Shown here piece by piece: positions 27,401 through 36,517 of a stretch of DNA of 64,000 bases. The notes beneath the pieces were generated by a model, which was given only the letters and a program-made list of their open reading frames with translations, was not told the DNA's origin and searched no databases. Numbering within the stretch: position 1 is the first letter of the stretch; each line of letters starts with the position of its first letter. The position numbers and the translations under genes were made by a program. Where the stretch lies: assembly GCF_000316665.1 (NCBI RefSeq), contig NC_019678.1:4836001-4900000 (forward strand), given 5' to 3'. This DNA comes from Rivularia sp. PCC 7116 (GTDB lineage Bacteria > Cyanobacteriota > Cyanobacteriia > Cyanobacteriales > Nostocaceae).

Positions 27401-30324
27401 TTCAGGCTGGCTGTGAGTTTGGAAAATTGGCTTTAGGTATATCGTCACAATTTAATACCTCAGAATTAAAAGCAAAGATATTAACTGTTGTTAATGCTCA
27501 TGTAGTCCATTGGCAACAGCATATTAGGGAAACTTTATCACCTGTGATTGAAGGTTATACCGCAGGATTAGAAACAGGTGACTTGGAATATGCTGGTTAT
27601 TGTGCTTACATTTATCCAGTTCATTCATTTTGGCTAGGAAAAGAACTACAAACACTGGAAACAGATTTCACAGTTTATATTGATTCTTTGAGGCAAATTA
27701 AGCAGCAAGTCGCTTTAAATTGGAATTGTATCTATCAACAAACTGTTTTAAACTTACAGTGCAAATCCGAGTATATATGTAGTTTAATAGGCACAGCATA
27801 TGATGAACAAATAATGCTGCCGCTACATCAACAAGCTAACGATTTATATACAATTAATCATCTATTTATTAATAAACTGTTACTTTGTTATTTATTTGAG
27901 CGCTATGACATGGCATTGAATCATGCCGAAATAGTAGAAAATTCTCAAGGAGGAGTAACGGGGCTGATTGTAGTTCCTTTGTTTTATTTTTATGATTCTT
28001 TATTACGATTAGCACTCTATCCTAAAACTACAGTATCCGAACAACAAGCAATTTTAGAAAGAATCCAGGCTCATCAGCAAAAACTGCAAGTTTGGGCAAA
28101 TCATGCTCCGATGAATCACCAACATAAGTATGATTTGGTATCAGCAGAAAAATCCCGAATTTTAGGACAAAAAATACAAGCAATAGAACTGTATGATAAA
28201 GCGATCGCTGGTGCTAAAACCAATGAATACATTCAAGAAGAAGGATTAGCTAACGAACTTGCAGCTAAATTTTATATTGATTGGGGCAGAGAAAAAGTTG
28301 CTGCTGGTTATATGCAAGCAGCTTACTACTGCTACGCTCGTTGGGGAGCTAAAGCCAAAACTGACGACTTAGAGCAACGCTATCCCGATTTACTGCATCC
28401 AATCCTTCATGTTGCCGTACAAACCTTAAATCCCATCGAAACCTTAAGTGCAGTTTCTGTACCGAGTATCTCAAATCATAGTTCTACAATTACCAATCAA
28501 TCTTCAAGTACAAGTATTAACACTGCTTTAGACTTGACAGCGGTGCTCAAAGCTTCTCAAGCATTATCGGGTACCATTCAAATCAATGAATTGCTGTGCC
28601 AACTAACGCAAATTGCTCTGCAAAACTCTGGCGGCGATGGCTGTGTTTTACTTCTCCCTAATAGCGATGGAGAATTGTATATCGAAGCTATTGCCACACC
28701 TTCAAAAACAGAACTTTATTCCCAACCATTGCAAAATAATCCCAATGTACCCACTACGCTAATACACTATGTCAAAAATACCAAAGAAGTTGTGGTAATT
28801 GACAATTTGAATACCGATTTACCCGTAATTGGTGAATGTTTACTCACAGAGCAACCGAAGAGCGTATTGTGTTTACCAATCCTCAACCAAGGACATTTGA
28901 TTGGTATTTTGTATCTGAAAAATAAATTAACTAGTGGTGTATTTTCCAGGGATCGCATTATCGTTCTCAATTTTCTTTGTACTCAAGCTGCTATTTCTTT
29001 AGAAAATGCCCGTTTATACAGTCAAGAACAACAAAAAAATCGGGAAATTACTCTTAAAGAAGCAGAATATCGCAGCATTTTTGAAAACGTCAATGATGGA
29101 TTATCAATTTGTGATTTAGAAACCGGACAAATAATTGCATCTAATCCAACTTATTGCCAGATGTATGGTTATACTCAGGAAGAATTTCTATCTCTGATAC
29201 CATCAGATTTTATTCACTCAGATTATGTTTATTTATTTGGTAGTTATTTATTAACTCTGAATGCAGGGCAGGAATTTTACACCCAATGTATTGGAAAACG
29301 GAAGGATTGTAGTTATTTTGATATTGAAGTAAAAGCAGTACCTTTTATATATAAAGGTAAACCTCATGGATTAACTGTTGTTCGAGATATCAGCAAACAA
29401 AAGGCTGCACTGCGTCAACGCGAACAAGCTGAAGCATCTGTAATTCAAAAATCACAGGAATTAGAAAATACCTTGCAAGAATTAAAGCAAGCCCAATTGC
29501 AAATGGTGCAAAATGAAAAATTAGCAACTTTGGGTAATTTAGTTGCTGGGGTAGCACATGAGGTTAATAATCCTATCGGTTTTCTCAAAGGTAGTGTTAG
29601 TAATGCCGAAGAATATATGAAAGATTTATTTGCTCACATCAAATGCTATGAAGAAAGTTATCCTATCCCTGAAGAAAATGTGAACGAACATGCCGAAGAG
29701 GTAGATTTAGAATTTATCAGGGAGGATTTACCAAAGTTGCTAGATTCGATGAAGTTAGCAACAGCGCGCATTCAAGATATTAGTACAAGTTTGCGTACTT
29801 TTTCCAGAGCCGATACTTCTGAAAAACTTGCTTGCAATATTCATGAAGGTATTGATAGCACAATATTAATCTTAAAATATCGTCTCAAAGCGGACGAAAA
29901 ACGTCCGGCGATTGAAGTCATTAAAAAATACGGACAACTTCCCCCAATCAAGTGTTTTCTGGGACAGCTAAATCAAGTATTTATGAATATTATTGCTAAT
30001 GCGATTGATGCTTTAGATTCAGCAAGTCAAGGAAAAATATTTACCGATATACAAACTAATCTCCTGCAAATAATTATTAATACAGAACTTTGTCAAGACG
30101 GTGATGCAATATTAATTACTATTAAAGATAATGCTTTGGGGATGCCAGAATCAATTAGAGAACGTATATTTGATAATCTTTTTACAACAAAAGGAGTTGG
30201 GAAAGGTACTGGGTTAGGGCTTGCTATTGCTAAACAAATTGTCGAAGAAATCCATAATGGAAAATTAAGTTGTAAGTCAACTTTAGGTAAAGGAACTGAA
30301 TTTATCATTGAGTTACCTATTTAG
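24445..30324 (+). CDS. HstK-family Ser/Thr kinase - ATPase - GAF - PAS - histidine kinase
   Basis: 1959 aa, GTG start. Order: Ser/Thr kinase (about 12-280; Lys42, HKDIKPANIL, with DFS at 150-152 in place of DFG, SPEQTGR); AAA/NACHT-like ATPase (Walker A GFSGIGKT 349-356, LVIFLDDLQWADS); a long TPR-like region (about 740-1340); GAF (about 1362-1515); PAS (about 1540-1650); coiled coil; HisKA with GVAHEVNNP (His about 1705); HATPase_c (N box NIIANAIDAL, G2 GKGTGLGLAIAKQ). The G1 box reads DNALG rather than DNGxG. Both kinase types in one chain define the HstK family of Nostoc. Signal unknown. 146 bp before a close paralogue. Pkn41/Pkn42 of Nostoc 7120 is a similar tandem pair. Confidence 0.88.
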   Translation: MKTNIPIPAISGYKLLEKIYCGSRTLVYRGIRKKDSIPVIIKILASEYPSFNELLQFRNQYTIIKNLNIPGIVYPISLESCGNSYILVMKDFGGVSLSEYISACFQDFFSISLQLVEILHHLHQNRVIHKDIKPANILINPETKQVKLIDFSIASLLPKETQEIINPNVLEGTLAYISPEQTGRMNRGIDYRSDFYALGVTLFELLTGELPFKSDDAMELVHCHIAQQPPAIKKIHLGKERQLEEVPQVLSDIVMKLMAKNAEDRYQSSLGLKHDLEVCFTQLQETGKIASFQIAQRDICDKFIIPEKLYGRENEVEQLLAAFNRVAGISHHSEQPDLKSNNELILVAGFSGIGKTAVVKEVYKPILKQRGYFVKGKFDQFNRNIPLDAFVQAFRHLMAQLLTESEAEIQQWQDKLLQALGDNAQVIVEVIPELEIIIGKQLSVPELSGAAAQNRFNLLFQKFIQVFTTKEHPLVIFLDDLQWADSASLKLMQLLMSESDSGYLLLIGAYRDNEVFPAHPLMLTLDEVNKTGAIVNTITLQPLSQNSLNQLVADTLSCPQELAQPLTKLIFQKTKGNPFFSSQFLKNLHEEELITFDLNAGYWQCYLGKVREAALTDDVVIFMALRLQKLPEKTLDILKLAACIGNQFDLSTLAIISQQSEVETATVLWKALQETFILPQSEVYKFYIQQEQQVNPGKVSQVVNFKFFHDRVQQAAYSLIPEQQKQKTHLQIGRSLLNSIPINEQAEHIFDIINQLNIGRGLIDNIGERTKLAQLNLIAGKKAKISTAYSAAVEYALIGLELLNKDSWKNQYQLTLELHELVAEAAYLSGNFEQMQQFSEIILQYAQILLDKVRVYEIRITAGIVQGKQLEAIKIARSILQQLNINFPEQPTPDDVRQGFEQVLDSLQGKSIADLIHLPIMNNRKNIAAMKILMRVIPAAFQSDPVMVPLITFEMVKLSIKHGNTDVSAYGYSLYGLLLCGAFGDIQAGCEFGKLALGISSQFNTSELKAKILTVVNAHVVHWQQHIRETLSPVIEGYTAGLETGDLEYAGYCAYIYPVHSFWLGKELQTLETDFTVYIDSLRQIKQQVALNWNCIYQQTVLNLQCKSEYICSLIGTAYDEQIMLPLHQQANDLYTINHLFINKLLLCYLFERYDMALNHAEIVENSQGGVTGLIVVPLFYFYDSLLRLALYPKTTVSEQQAILERIQAHQQKLQVWANHAPMNHQHKYDLVSAEKSRILGQKIQAIELYDKAIAGAKTNEYIQEEGLANELAAKFYIDWGREKVAAGYMQAAYYCYARWGAKAKTDDLEQRYPDLLHPILHVAVQTLNPIETLSAVSVPSISNHSSTITNQSSSTSINTALDLTAVLKASQALSGTIQINELLCQLTQIALQNSGGDGCVLLLPNSDGELYIEAIATPSKTELYSQPLQNNPNVPTTLIHYVKNTKEVVVIDNLNTDLPVIGECLLTEQPKSVLCLPILNQGHLIGILYLKNKLTSGVFSRDRIIVLNFLCTQAAISLENARLYSQEQQKNREITLKEAEYRSIFENVNDGLSICDLETGQIIASNPTYCQMYGYTQEEFLSLIPSDFIHSDYVYLFGSYLLTLNAGQEFYTQCIGKRKDCSYFDIEVKAVPFIYKGKPHGLTVVRDISKQKAALRQREQAEASVIQKSQELENTLQELKQAQLQMVQNEKLATLGNLVAGVAHEVNNPIGFLKGSVSNAEEYMKDLFAHIKCYEESYPIPEENVNEHAEEVDLEFIREDLPKLLDSMKLATARIQDISTSLRTFSRADTSEKLACNIHEGIDSTILILKYRLKADEKRPAIEVIKKYGQLPPIKCFLGQLNQVFMNIIANAIDALDSASQGKIFTDIQTNLLQIIINTELCQDGDAILITIKDNALGMPESIRERIFDNLFTTKGVGKGTGLGLAIAKQIVEEIHNGKLSCKSTLGKGTEFIIELPI

Positions 30325-30470
30325 TCACTTGATTTTGGGTTTTATATTTTATGAAATTAATTCCCGAGAATTATCCTTATCTATTCTATGAATCTATCTA
30401 TTCCTTAAATATAAGTTTTTGTTAATGACGTGGGAATACTAACTTTAGAAGTATTAAGGATAAAGACAGT

Positions 30471-33400
30471 ATGGTTGATAAACAAGTTAGTATTGTTGGA
30501 TATTCTATCAAAGAAGAACTGTACAACGGTTCGAGAACCATTGTATACCGTGCTATTCAAGATACAGACCAAAAACCTGTAGTTATCAAACTGCTGAAGA
30601 ACCCTTATCCTGACTTTAATGAATTACTGCAATTTCGCAATCAGTACGCCATAGCCAAAAGCTTAGATATTTCCGGTATTGTTCGCCCTTATAATCTACA
30701 ACCATACCAAAATAGTTATGCTTTGATAATGGAAGATTTTGGGGGAATTTCTTTATATGAATACATGAAGATAGAAAATGCCACTTCAGAAGAAGATATA
30801 TTAGCGATTGCGTTACAAATTACAGTTATTCTACATAATTTACATCAAAACCGCGTTATTCATAAAGATATCAAGCCTGACAATATTTTAATTAATCCAG
30901 AAACTTGTGAAGTTAGATTAATCGATTTTAGTATCGCTTCACTACTACCTAAAGAAACTCAATCAATTAAAAATCCCAATAGTTTAGAAGGTACACTGGC
31001 ATATTTATCACCAGAGCAAACAGGAAGAATGAATCGGGGGATAGATTACCGCAGTGATTTTTATTCTTTTGGTGTAACTTTATATCAATTACTAACTGGG
31101 GAATTACCTTTTAAATCTGATGATGCGATGGAGTTGCTGCATTGTCATATTGCGAAAACACCTCCAGCGATCAAAAAAGTTCATCCTAACCCTCTCCTTA
31201 CCAAGCAGAGGGAACAAGAGATTCCTGAAGTTTTGTCGGATATTGTCATGAAGTTGATGGCAAAAAATGCCGAAGATAGATATCAAACTGCTTTGGGATT
31301 AAAATACGATTTAGAAGTTTGTTTAAAACAGCTTCAGGAAACTGGTAATATTAAAAGTTTTAAAATTGCTCAACGGGATATTTGTGACAGATTTATTATT
31401 CCTGAAAAACTTTATGGTAGAGAAGCTGAAGTTCGGGAATTGTTAGCAGCATTTGATAGAGTCACTAATAATCAAACAGAATTAATGCTGGTTGCGGGTT
31501 TTTCTGGCATTGGTAAAACTGCGGTAGTCAATGAAATTCATAAACCAATTGTTAAACAACGCGGTTATTTTCTTAAAGGTAAATTTGACCAGTTTAATCG
31601 TAATATTCCTTTCTCGGCTTTCGTTCAAGCTTTGCGAAATTTAATGGAACAATTATTGAGTGAAACTGATGCTCAATTGTCAACTTGGCAAGATAAAATC
31701 TTACAAGCTTTAGGAGATAACGCACAGGTAATAATTGAAGTTATTCCCGAATTAGAAATAATTATTGGCAAACAACCAGCAGTCGCGGAGTTATCGAGAA
31801 CTGCCGCTCAAAATAGATTTAATTTATTATTTCAAAAATTTATTCAAGTTTTTACAACCAAAGAACATCCTCTAGTCATATTTTTAGATGATTTGCAATG
31901 GGCTGATTCAGCATCTTTGAATTTGATGCAGTTATTGATGGTTGGCAATCAAAAAGGTTATTTATTCTTAATTGGAGCTTACCGAGATAGTGAAGTATTT
32001 CCGGCTCATCCTTTGATGTTGACTTTCAAAGAGATAAGCCAAGCATCAGCAATAATTAATACTATTACTTTAGCACCGTTAAATGAAGCAAACTTAAACC
32101 AATTAGTTTCTGATACTCTTAATTGTAATTTAGAAATATCACAGCCTTTAACACAACTTGTATATCAAAAAACGAAAGGCAATCCATTTTTTAGCACGCA
32201 ATTTTTGAAGTCGCTATATGAAGATGATTTAATTCAATTTGATTTTGATAGTGGTTCTTGGCAATGCAATATTAGTCAGATCAGAACATTAGCTTTAACC
32301 TCAGATGTGGTTGAGTTTATGGCGTTACAGTTGCAAAAGTTGCCCGAAGAAACGCAAAATATTTTGAAATTAGCAGCTTGTATTGGTAATCAATTTGATT
32401 TAGCAACTTTGGCAATAGTTAGCGAACAATCGGAAGCCGAAACAGCGAAAAATTTATGGAAAGCGTTGCAAGAAAATTTGATTTTACCGCAAAGCGAAGT
32501 TTATAAGTTTTATCTGGAATCGGAAATACACTCTCAGCGGGAATTGCAAGATTATCAAATTGAAAATTACAATTCAAACTATAAATTTTTGCACGATAGA
32601 GTTCAACAAGCTGCTTATTCTTTGATTCCTGAAAAGCAAAAACAAACTACCCATTACCATATCGGACAACTACTGTTTAATAATACTCCCGAATATAAGT
32701 TATCAGAAAATATATTTGAGATTGTTAATCAATTAAATATTGGCATTGATTTAATTACTAACGTAGTTGAACAAAATCAACTTGCAAAATTAAATCTGAT
32801 AGCGGGATGTAAAGCTAAAACGGCAACAGCCTACAGTGCTGCGATGAATTACTTAACTCTGGGAAGAAATTTATTAGCAACTACAAGCTGGCAAAATTGC
32901 TACGAATTAACATTAAGCCTTTACCAGGAATCAACAGAAGCAGCATACCTCAATACCAAATTTGAGGAAATGAATCAACTGATTAACGAGATACATAATC
33001 GTGCCAAAACACTTTTAGATCGAATTAAAGTGTATGAAATAGAAATCCAAGCACATATGGCACAAAATCAATTCTCTGAAGCCATAGAGACTGGATTGCA
33101 AGTCCTCAAACTTTTAGGTATTAATTTTCCAGAAACACCAAACCAGTCACATATTGAGGCTGGCATGAAAAAAACTTTTGCTAATTTAGCGCAGAGAAAT
33201 CCCTTAGAGCTAATCGATATTCCTGTGATGAGCGATGACTCAAAACTAGCAGCTTTAAGAATTCTCAATTGTGTATTTCCTTGTGCTTATCAAGTCGCTC
33301 CTCAATTGTTACCTTTACTAGTAATGGAGCAAGTTAACTTATCGATTAAATATGGTAATTCAGCTATATCTGCTACAGGATATGGGATGTGGGCACTCAT

Positions 33401-36400
33401 TTTATGTGGAATTGTCGGAGATATTGAGACAGGTTATCAATTTGGTGAGTTAGCCCTATCTTTACTAGAGCGTTTCAACAGTAAAGAAATTCAAGCGGGG
33501 ACAATTTTTGTCGTGAATGCTGATGTCAAACATTATCGAGAACATGTTAGAGAAACTTTAGCATCATTGCAATCGGCTTACTCAATTGGATTGGAAACTG
33601 GAGATTTAAAATTTGCGGCTTTAGCCACTAATATTTATATTTATCATTCCTATTTAAGTGGCAATAATCTCTTAGAAATAAATAAAAATATTGATAGCTA
33701 CAATCAATTTTTACATAAATTTCAACAGATAAATAATATTTACGTAAGTCAGCAATTGCAGCAGGCAATTATAAACTTATCAACTCAAGTTGAAAATCCA
33801 TGCCAACTTACTGGTGAAGTCTATAATCAACAGGAAATGCTGCCACTACATCAGCAAGCGAATGATGCAACAGTAATATTTTATATATATTTCAATCAAT
33901 TGATTCTTAATTATTTGTTTGGAAGCTTTGAGCAGGCATTAGAAAATACTACTGAAGCGGAAAAATATTTAGTTGGAGTTACGGGAAATCTAGTTGTTCC
34001 TGTTTTCTACTTTTACGATTCTTTGATAAAATTAGCTACCCATAAAGTTATAGATGTAAACAGTAAAGCTATTCTTAATAAAATTGAAAATAATCAGAAC
34101 AAGATGAAACACTGGGCACAGAATGCCCCCATGAATTACCAACATAAATTTGATTTAGTAGAAGCAGAAAAATATCGCATTTTAGATGACAAGATAAAGG
34201 CATTAGAATTTTACGATAAAGCTATTTTTGGAGCAAAGATAAATGAATATCTTCAAGAAGAAGGCTTAGCTAACGAACTTGCAGCCAAGTTTTATCTGGA
34301 TTGGGGTAAAGAGAAAGTCGCTGCTGGTTATATGCAAGAAGCTTACTATTGCTTCGCTCGTTGGGGTGCAAAAGCTAAAACCGATGACTTAGAGAAATGC
34401 TATCCCCAACTACTTTTACCAATATTGCAAACAGAAAAACAGAGCCTTCATTTCAATGAAACCCAGGTTCAAACCTTACAAACCATCCAAACAAATCGTT
34501 CTAGTAGCAGTATTTGTGATACTTTAGATTTCGCAAGTCTCCTCAAATCAACACAAGCATTATCCACAGAAATTCAATTAGAAGATTTAATTTCAACCTT
34601 ACTACAAATATTAATAGAAAACGCTGGAGCAGAAAAAGCTGCTTTGGTTTTATTTAAAGACAATATCCTCAGTTTAGAAGCTATTGCGACTAAGGAATTG
34701 GGAGTTACTCACTTATCAATACCATACGAAACTAGCGTTGATATTCCTAAAACTATAATAAATTATGTCAAAAATAGTTTAAAATATGTTGTTTTGAATA
34801 ATGCTACTATTAAAAATAATTTTCTTGCTGATGAATATTTTATTCAAGAAAAACCATATAGTTTGCTATGTATACCGATTTTAAATCAAGCTAAATTAAT
34901 CGGTTTACTGTATCTGGAAAATAAATTAACCATAGGTGCATTTACGCGGGAAAAATTGGAAGTAATTAATCTTTTGTGTTCACAAGCTGCTATTTCTCTC
35001 GTAAATGCTCGTTTATACCAAAAAAGCCAAATTTATGGGAAAAAATTAGAGCAATCTCTTTGTAATTTACAACAAGTTCAGCAAAAGCTGATTGAAGATG
35101 AGAAAAACATGCAGATTCAAGTATCTACTATGTGCGAACTTTCTCAAAGTCAAGCCATAAATTTAGGTGATTTAACAACAGCCTTTCAAGAATTAACAGA
35201 AAAAACTGCTTTTACATTACAAATAGAACGGGTTAGTATTTGGTTATTTGATGACGAAGGCACTAAAATAAAGTGTGTGGATTTATTTGAAAAAAAACCT
35301 CATTCGCATTCACAAGGATTGGAATTATTTGCTGTCGAATACCCAAATTACTTTGCTGCTATTTCTTCACAGCCTATAGTCGCAGCAGATGATGCTCAAA
35401 ATGACATTAATACTTATGAGTTTAAAGAAAATTATTTAAGTCCCCTCAATATTTTATCTATGCTTGATTCGAGCTTACAGATAGATGGAGAAGTAGGTGG
35501 TGTGATTTGCTGCGAACAAGTGGGTTCACAACGCATATGGACTAAAGCAGAACAAAACTTTATTCGCTCGGTAGCAAATTTAATTACTTTAGCAATTGAA
35601 TCTAATCGAAGACATCAAAAAACAGAAAAACTCGAACAAACACTTTCAGAATTAAAGCAAGCTCAATTACAAATGGTGCAAAATGAAAAAATGGCAAGTT
35701 TGGGTAATTTAGTCGCAGGGGTAGCACATGAAGTTAACAACCCTATCGGATTTCTCACTGGTAGTATTAGTAATGCTGAAGATTATATTCAAGATTTATT
35801 CGCTCACATAAAATGCTATCAAGAAAATTATCCGAATCCAGAAGAAGAAGTCAACGAACATGCTGAAGATATTGATTTAGAATATCTCAGCGAAGATTTG
35901 CCGAAGTTGTTAAATTCTATGAGGTTAGCAACAGAAAGAGTTAAAGATATTAGTACAAGTTTGCGTACTTTCTCTAGAGCAGATACATCCCAAAAAGTCG
36001 CTTGCAATATTCATGAAGGTATTGATAGCACAATATTAATTTTAAAATATCGTCTCAAAGCTAACGATAAACGTCCGGAAATTGGAGTTATTAAAAAATA
36101 CGGAAAGCTACCCCCCGTCAAGTGTTTTTTGGGACAGTTGAATCAAGTATTTATGAATATTATTGCCAATGCAATCGATGCTTTAGATACAGCAAGTCAA
36201 GGAAAAGCATTTGCCGAAATCAAAGCAAATCCTCATAAAATTACTATTAATACTGAATTTATTAGCGAAGAAAATACAGTCATAATTAGCATCAAAGATA
36301 ATGGTTCGGGAATGCCTGAATCAGTTCGAGAAAGGATATTTGATAATCTTTTCACAACAAAAGGAGTTGGTAAAGGTACGGGATTGGGACTTGCTATTGC

Positions 36401-36503
36401 CAAACAAATTGTCGAAGAAACTCATAACGGTAAATTAAGTTGTAACTCCACACTTGGGGAAGGAACTGAATTTGTGATTGAGTTACCTATCAGCGAGCAG
36501 TGA
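30471..36503 (+). CDS. HstK-family Ser/Thr kinase - ATPase - 2x GAF - histidine kinase
   Basis: 2010 aa, ATG start. Paralogue of the preceding gene over nearly its whole length: Ser/Thr kinase (HKDIKPDNIL, DFS), ATPase (Walker A GFSGIGKT near 343), TPR-like middle, GAF (about 1351-1507). Instead of a PAS it has a second GAF (about 1555-1712), then coiled coil, HisKA (GVAHEVNNP, His about 1753) and HATPase with intact DNGSG and GKGTGLGLAIAKQ. The last residues ISEQ and the stop are encoded by AGCGAGCAGTGA, which looks like repeat sequence. Likely arose by tandem duplication with swap of the sensory module. Cytosolic; no membrane segment. Confidence 0.88.
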   Translation: MVDKQVSIVGYSIKEELYNGSRTIVYRAIQDTDQKPVVIKLLKNPYPDFNELLQFRNQYAIAKSLDISGIVRPYNLQPYQNSYALIMEDFGGISLYEYMKIENATSEEDILAIALQITVILHNLHQNRVIHKDIKPDNILINPETCEVRLIDFSIASLLPKETQSIKNPNSLEGTLAYLSPEQTGRMNRGIDYRSDFYSFGVTLYQLLTGELPFKSDDAMELLHCHIAKTPPAIKKVHPNPLLTKQREQEIPEVLSDIVMKLMAKNAEDRYQTALGLKYDLEVCLKQLQETGNIKSFKIAQRDICDRFIIPEKLYGREAEVRELLAAFDRVTNNQTELMLVAGFSGIGKTAVVNEIHKPIVKQRGYFLKGKFDQFNRNIPFSAFVQALRNLMEQLLSETDAQLSTWQDKILQALGDNAQVIIEVIPELEIIIGKQPAVAELSRTAAQNRFNLLFQKFIQVFTTKEHPLVIFLDDLQWADSASLNLMQLLMVGNQKGYLFLIGAYRDSEVFPAHPLMLTFKEISQASAIINTITLAPLNEANLNQLVSDTLNCNLEISQPLTQLVYQKTKGNPFFSTQFLKSLYEDDLIQFDFDSGSWQCNISQIRTLALTSDVVEFMALQLQKLPEETQNILKLAACIGNQFDLATLAIVSEQSEAETAKNLWKALQENLILPQSEVYKFYLESEIHSQRELQDYQIENYNSNYKFLHDRVQQAAYSLIPEKQKQTTHYHIGQLLFNNTPEYKLSENIFEIVNQLNIGIDLITNVVEQNQLAKLNLIAGCKAKTATAYSAAMNYLTLGRNLLATTSWQNCYELTLSLYQESTEAAYLNTKFEEMNQLINEIHNRAKTLLDRIKVYEIEIQAHMAQNQFSEAIETGLQVLKLLGINFPETPNQSHIEAGMKKTFANLAQRNPLELIDIPVMSDDSKLAALRILNCVFPCAYQVAPQLLPLLVMEQVNLSIKYGNSAISATGYGMWALILCGIVGDIETGYQFGELALSLLERFNSKEIQAGTIFVVNADVKHYREHVRETLASLQSAYSIGLETGDLKFAALATNIYIYHSYLSGNNLLEINKNIDSYNQFLHKFQQINNIYVSQQLQQAIINLSTQVENPCQLTGEVYNQQEMLPLHQQANDATVIFYIYFNQLILNYLFGSFEQALENTTEAEKYLVGVTGNLVVPVFYFYDSLIKLATHKVIDVNSKAILNKIENNQNKMKHWAQNAPMNYQHKFDLVEAEKYRILDDKIKALEFYDKAIFGAKINEYLQEEGLANELAAKFYLDWGKEKVAAGYMQEAYYCFARWGAKAKTDDLEKCYPQLLLPILQTEKQSLHFNETQVQTLQTIQTNRSSSSICDTLDFASLLKSTQALSTEIQLEDLISTLLQILIENAGAEKAALVLFKDNILSLEAIATKELGVTHLSIPYETSVDIPKTIINYVKNSLKYVVLNNATIKNNFLADEYFIQEKPYSLLCIPILNQAKLIGLLYLENKLTIGAFTREKLEVINLLCSQAAISLVNARLYQKSQIYGKKLEQSLCNLQQVQQKLIEDEKNMQIQVSTMCELSQSQAINLGDLTTAFQELTEKTAFTLQIERVSIWLFDDEGTKIKCVDLFEKKPHSHSQGLELFAVEYPNYFAAISSQPIVAADDAQNDINTYEFKENYLSPLNILSMLDSSLQIDGEVGGVICCEQVGSQRIWTKAEQNFIRSVANLITLAIESNRRHQKTEKLEQTLSELKQAQLQMVQNEKMASLGNLVAGVAHEVNNPIGFLTGSISNAEDYIQDLFAHIKCYQENYPNPEEEVNEHAEDIDLEYLSEDLPKLLNSMRLATERVKDISTSLRTFSRADTSQKVACNIHEGIDSTILILKYRLKANDKRPEIGVIKKYGKLPPVKCFLGQLNQVFMNIIANAIDALDTASQGKAFAEIKANPHKITINTEFISEENTVIISIKDNGSGMPESVRERIFDNLFTTKGVGKGTGLGLAIAKQIVEETHNGKLSCNSTLGEGTEFVIELPISEQ

Positions 36504-36517
36504 GGAGTTGAACTTGT

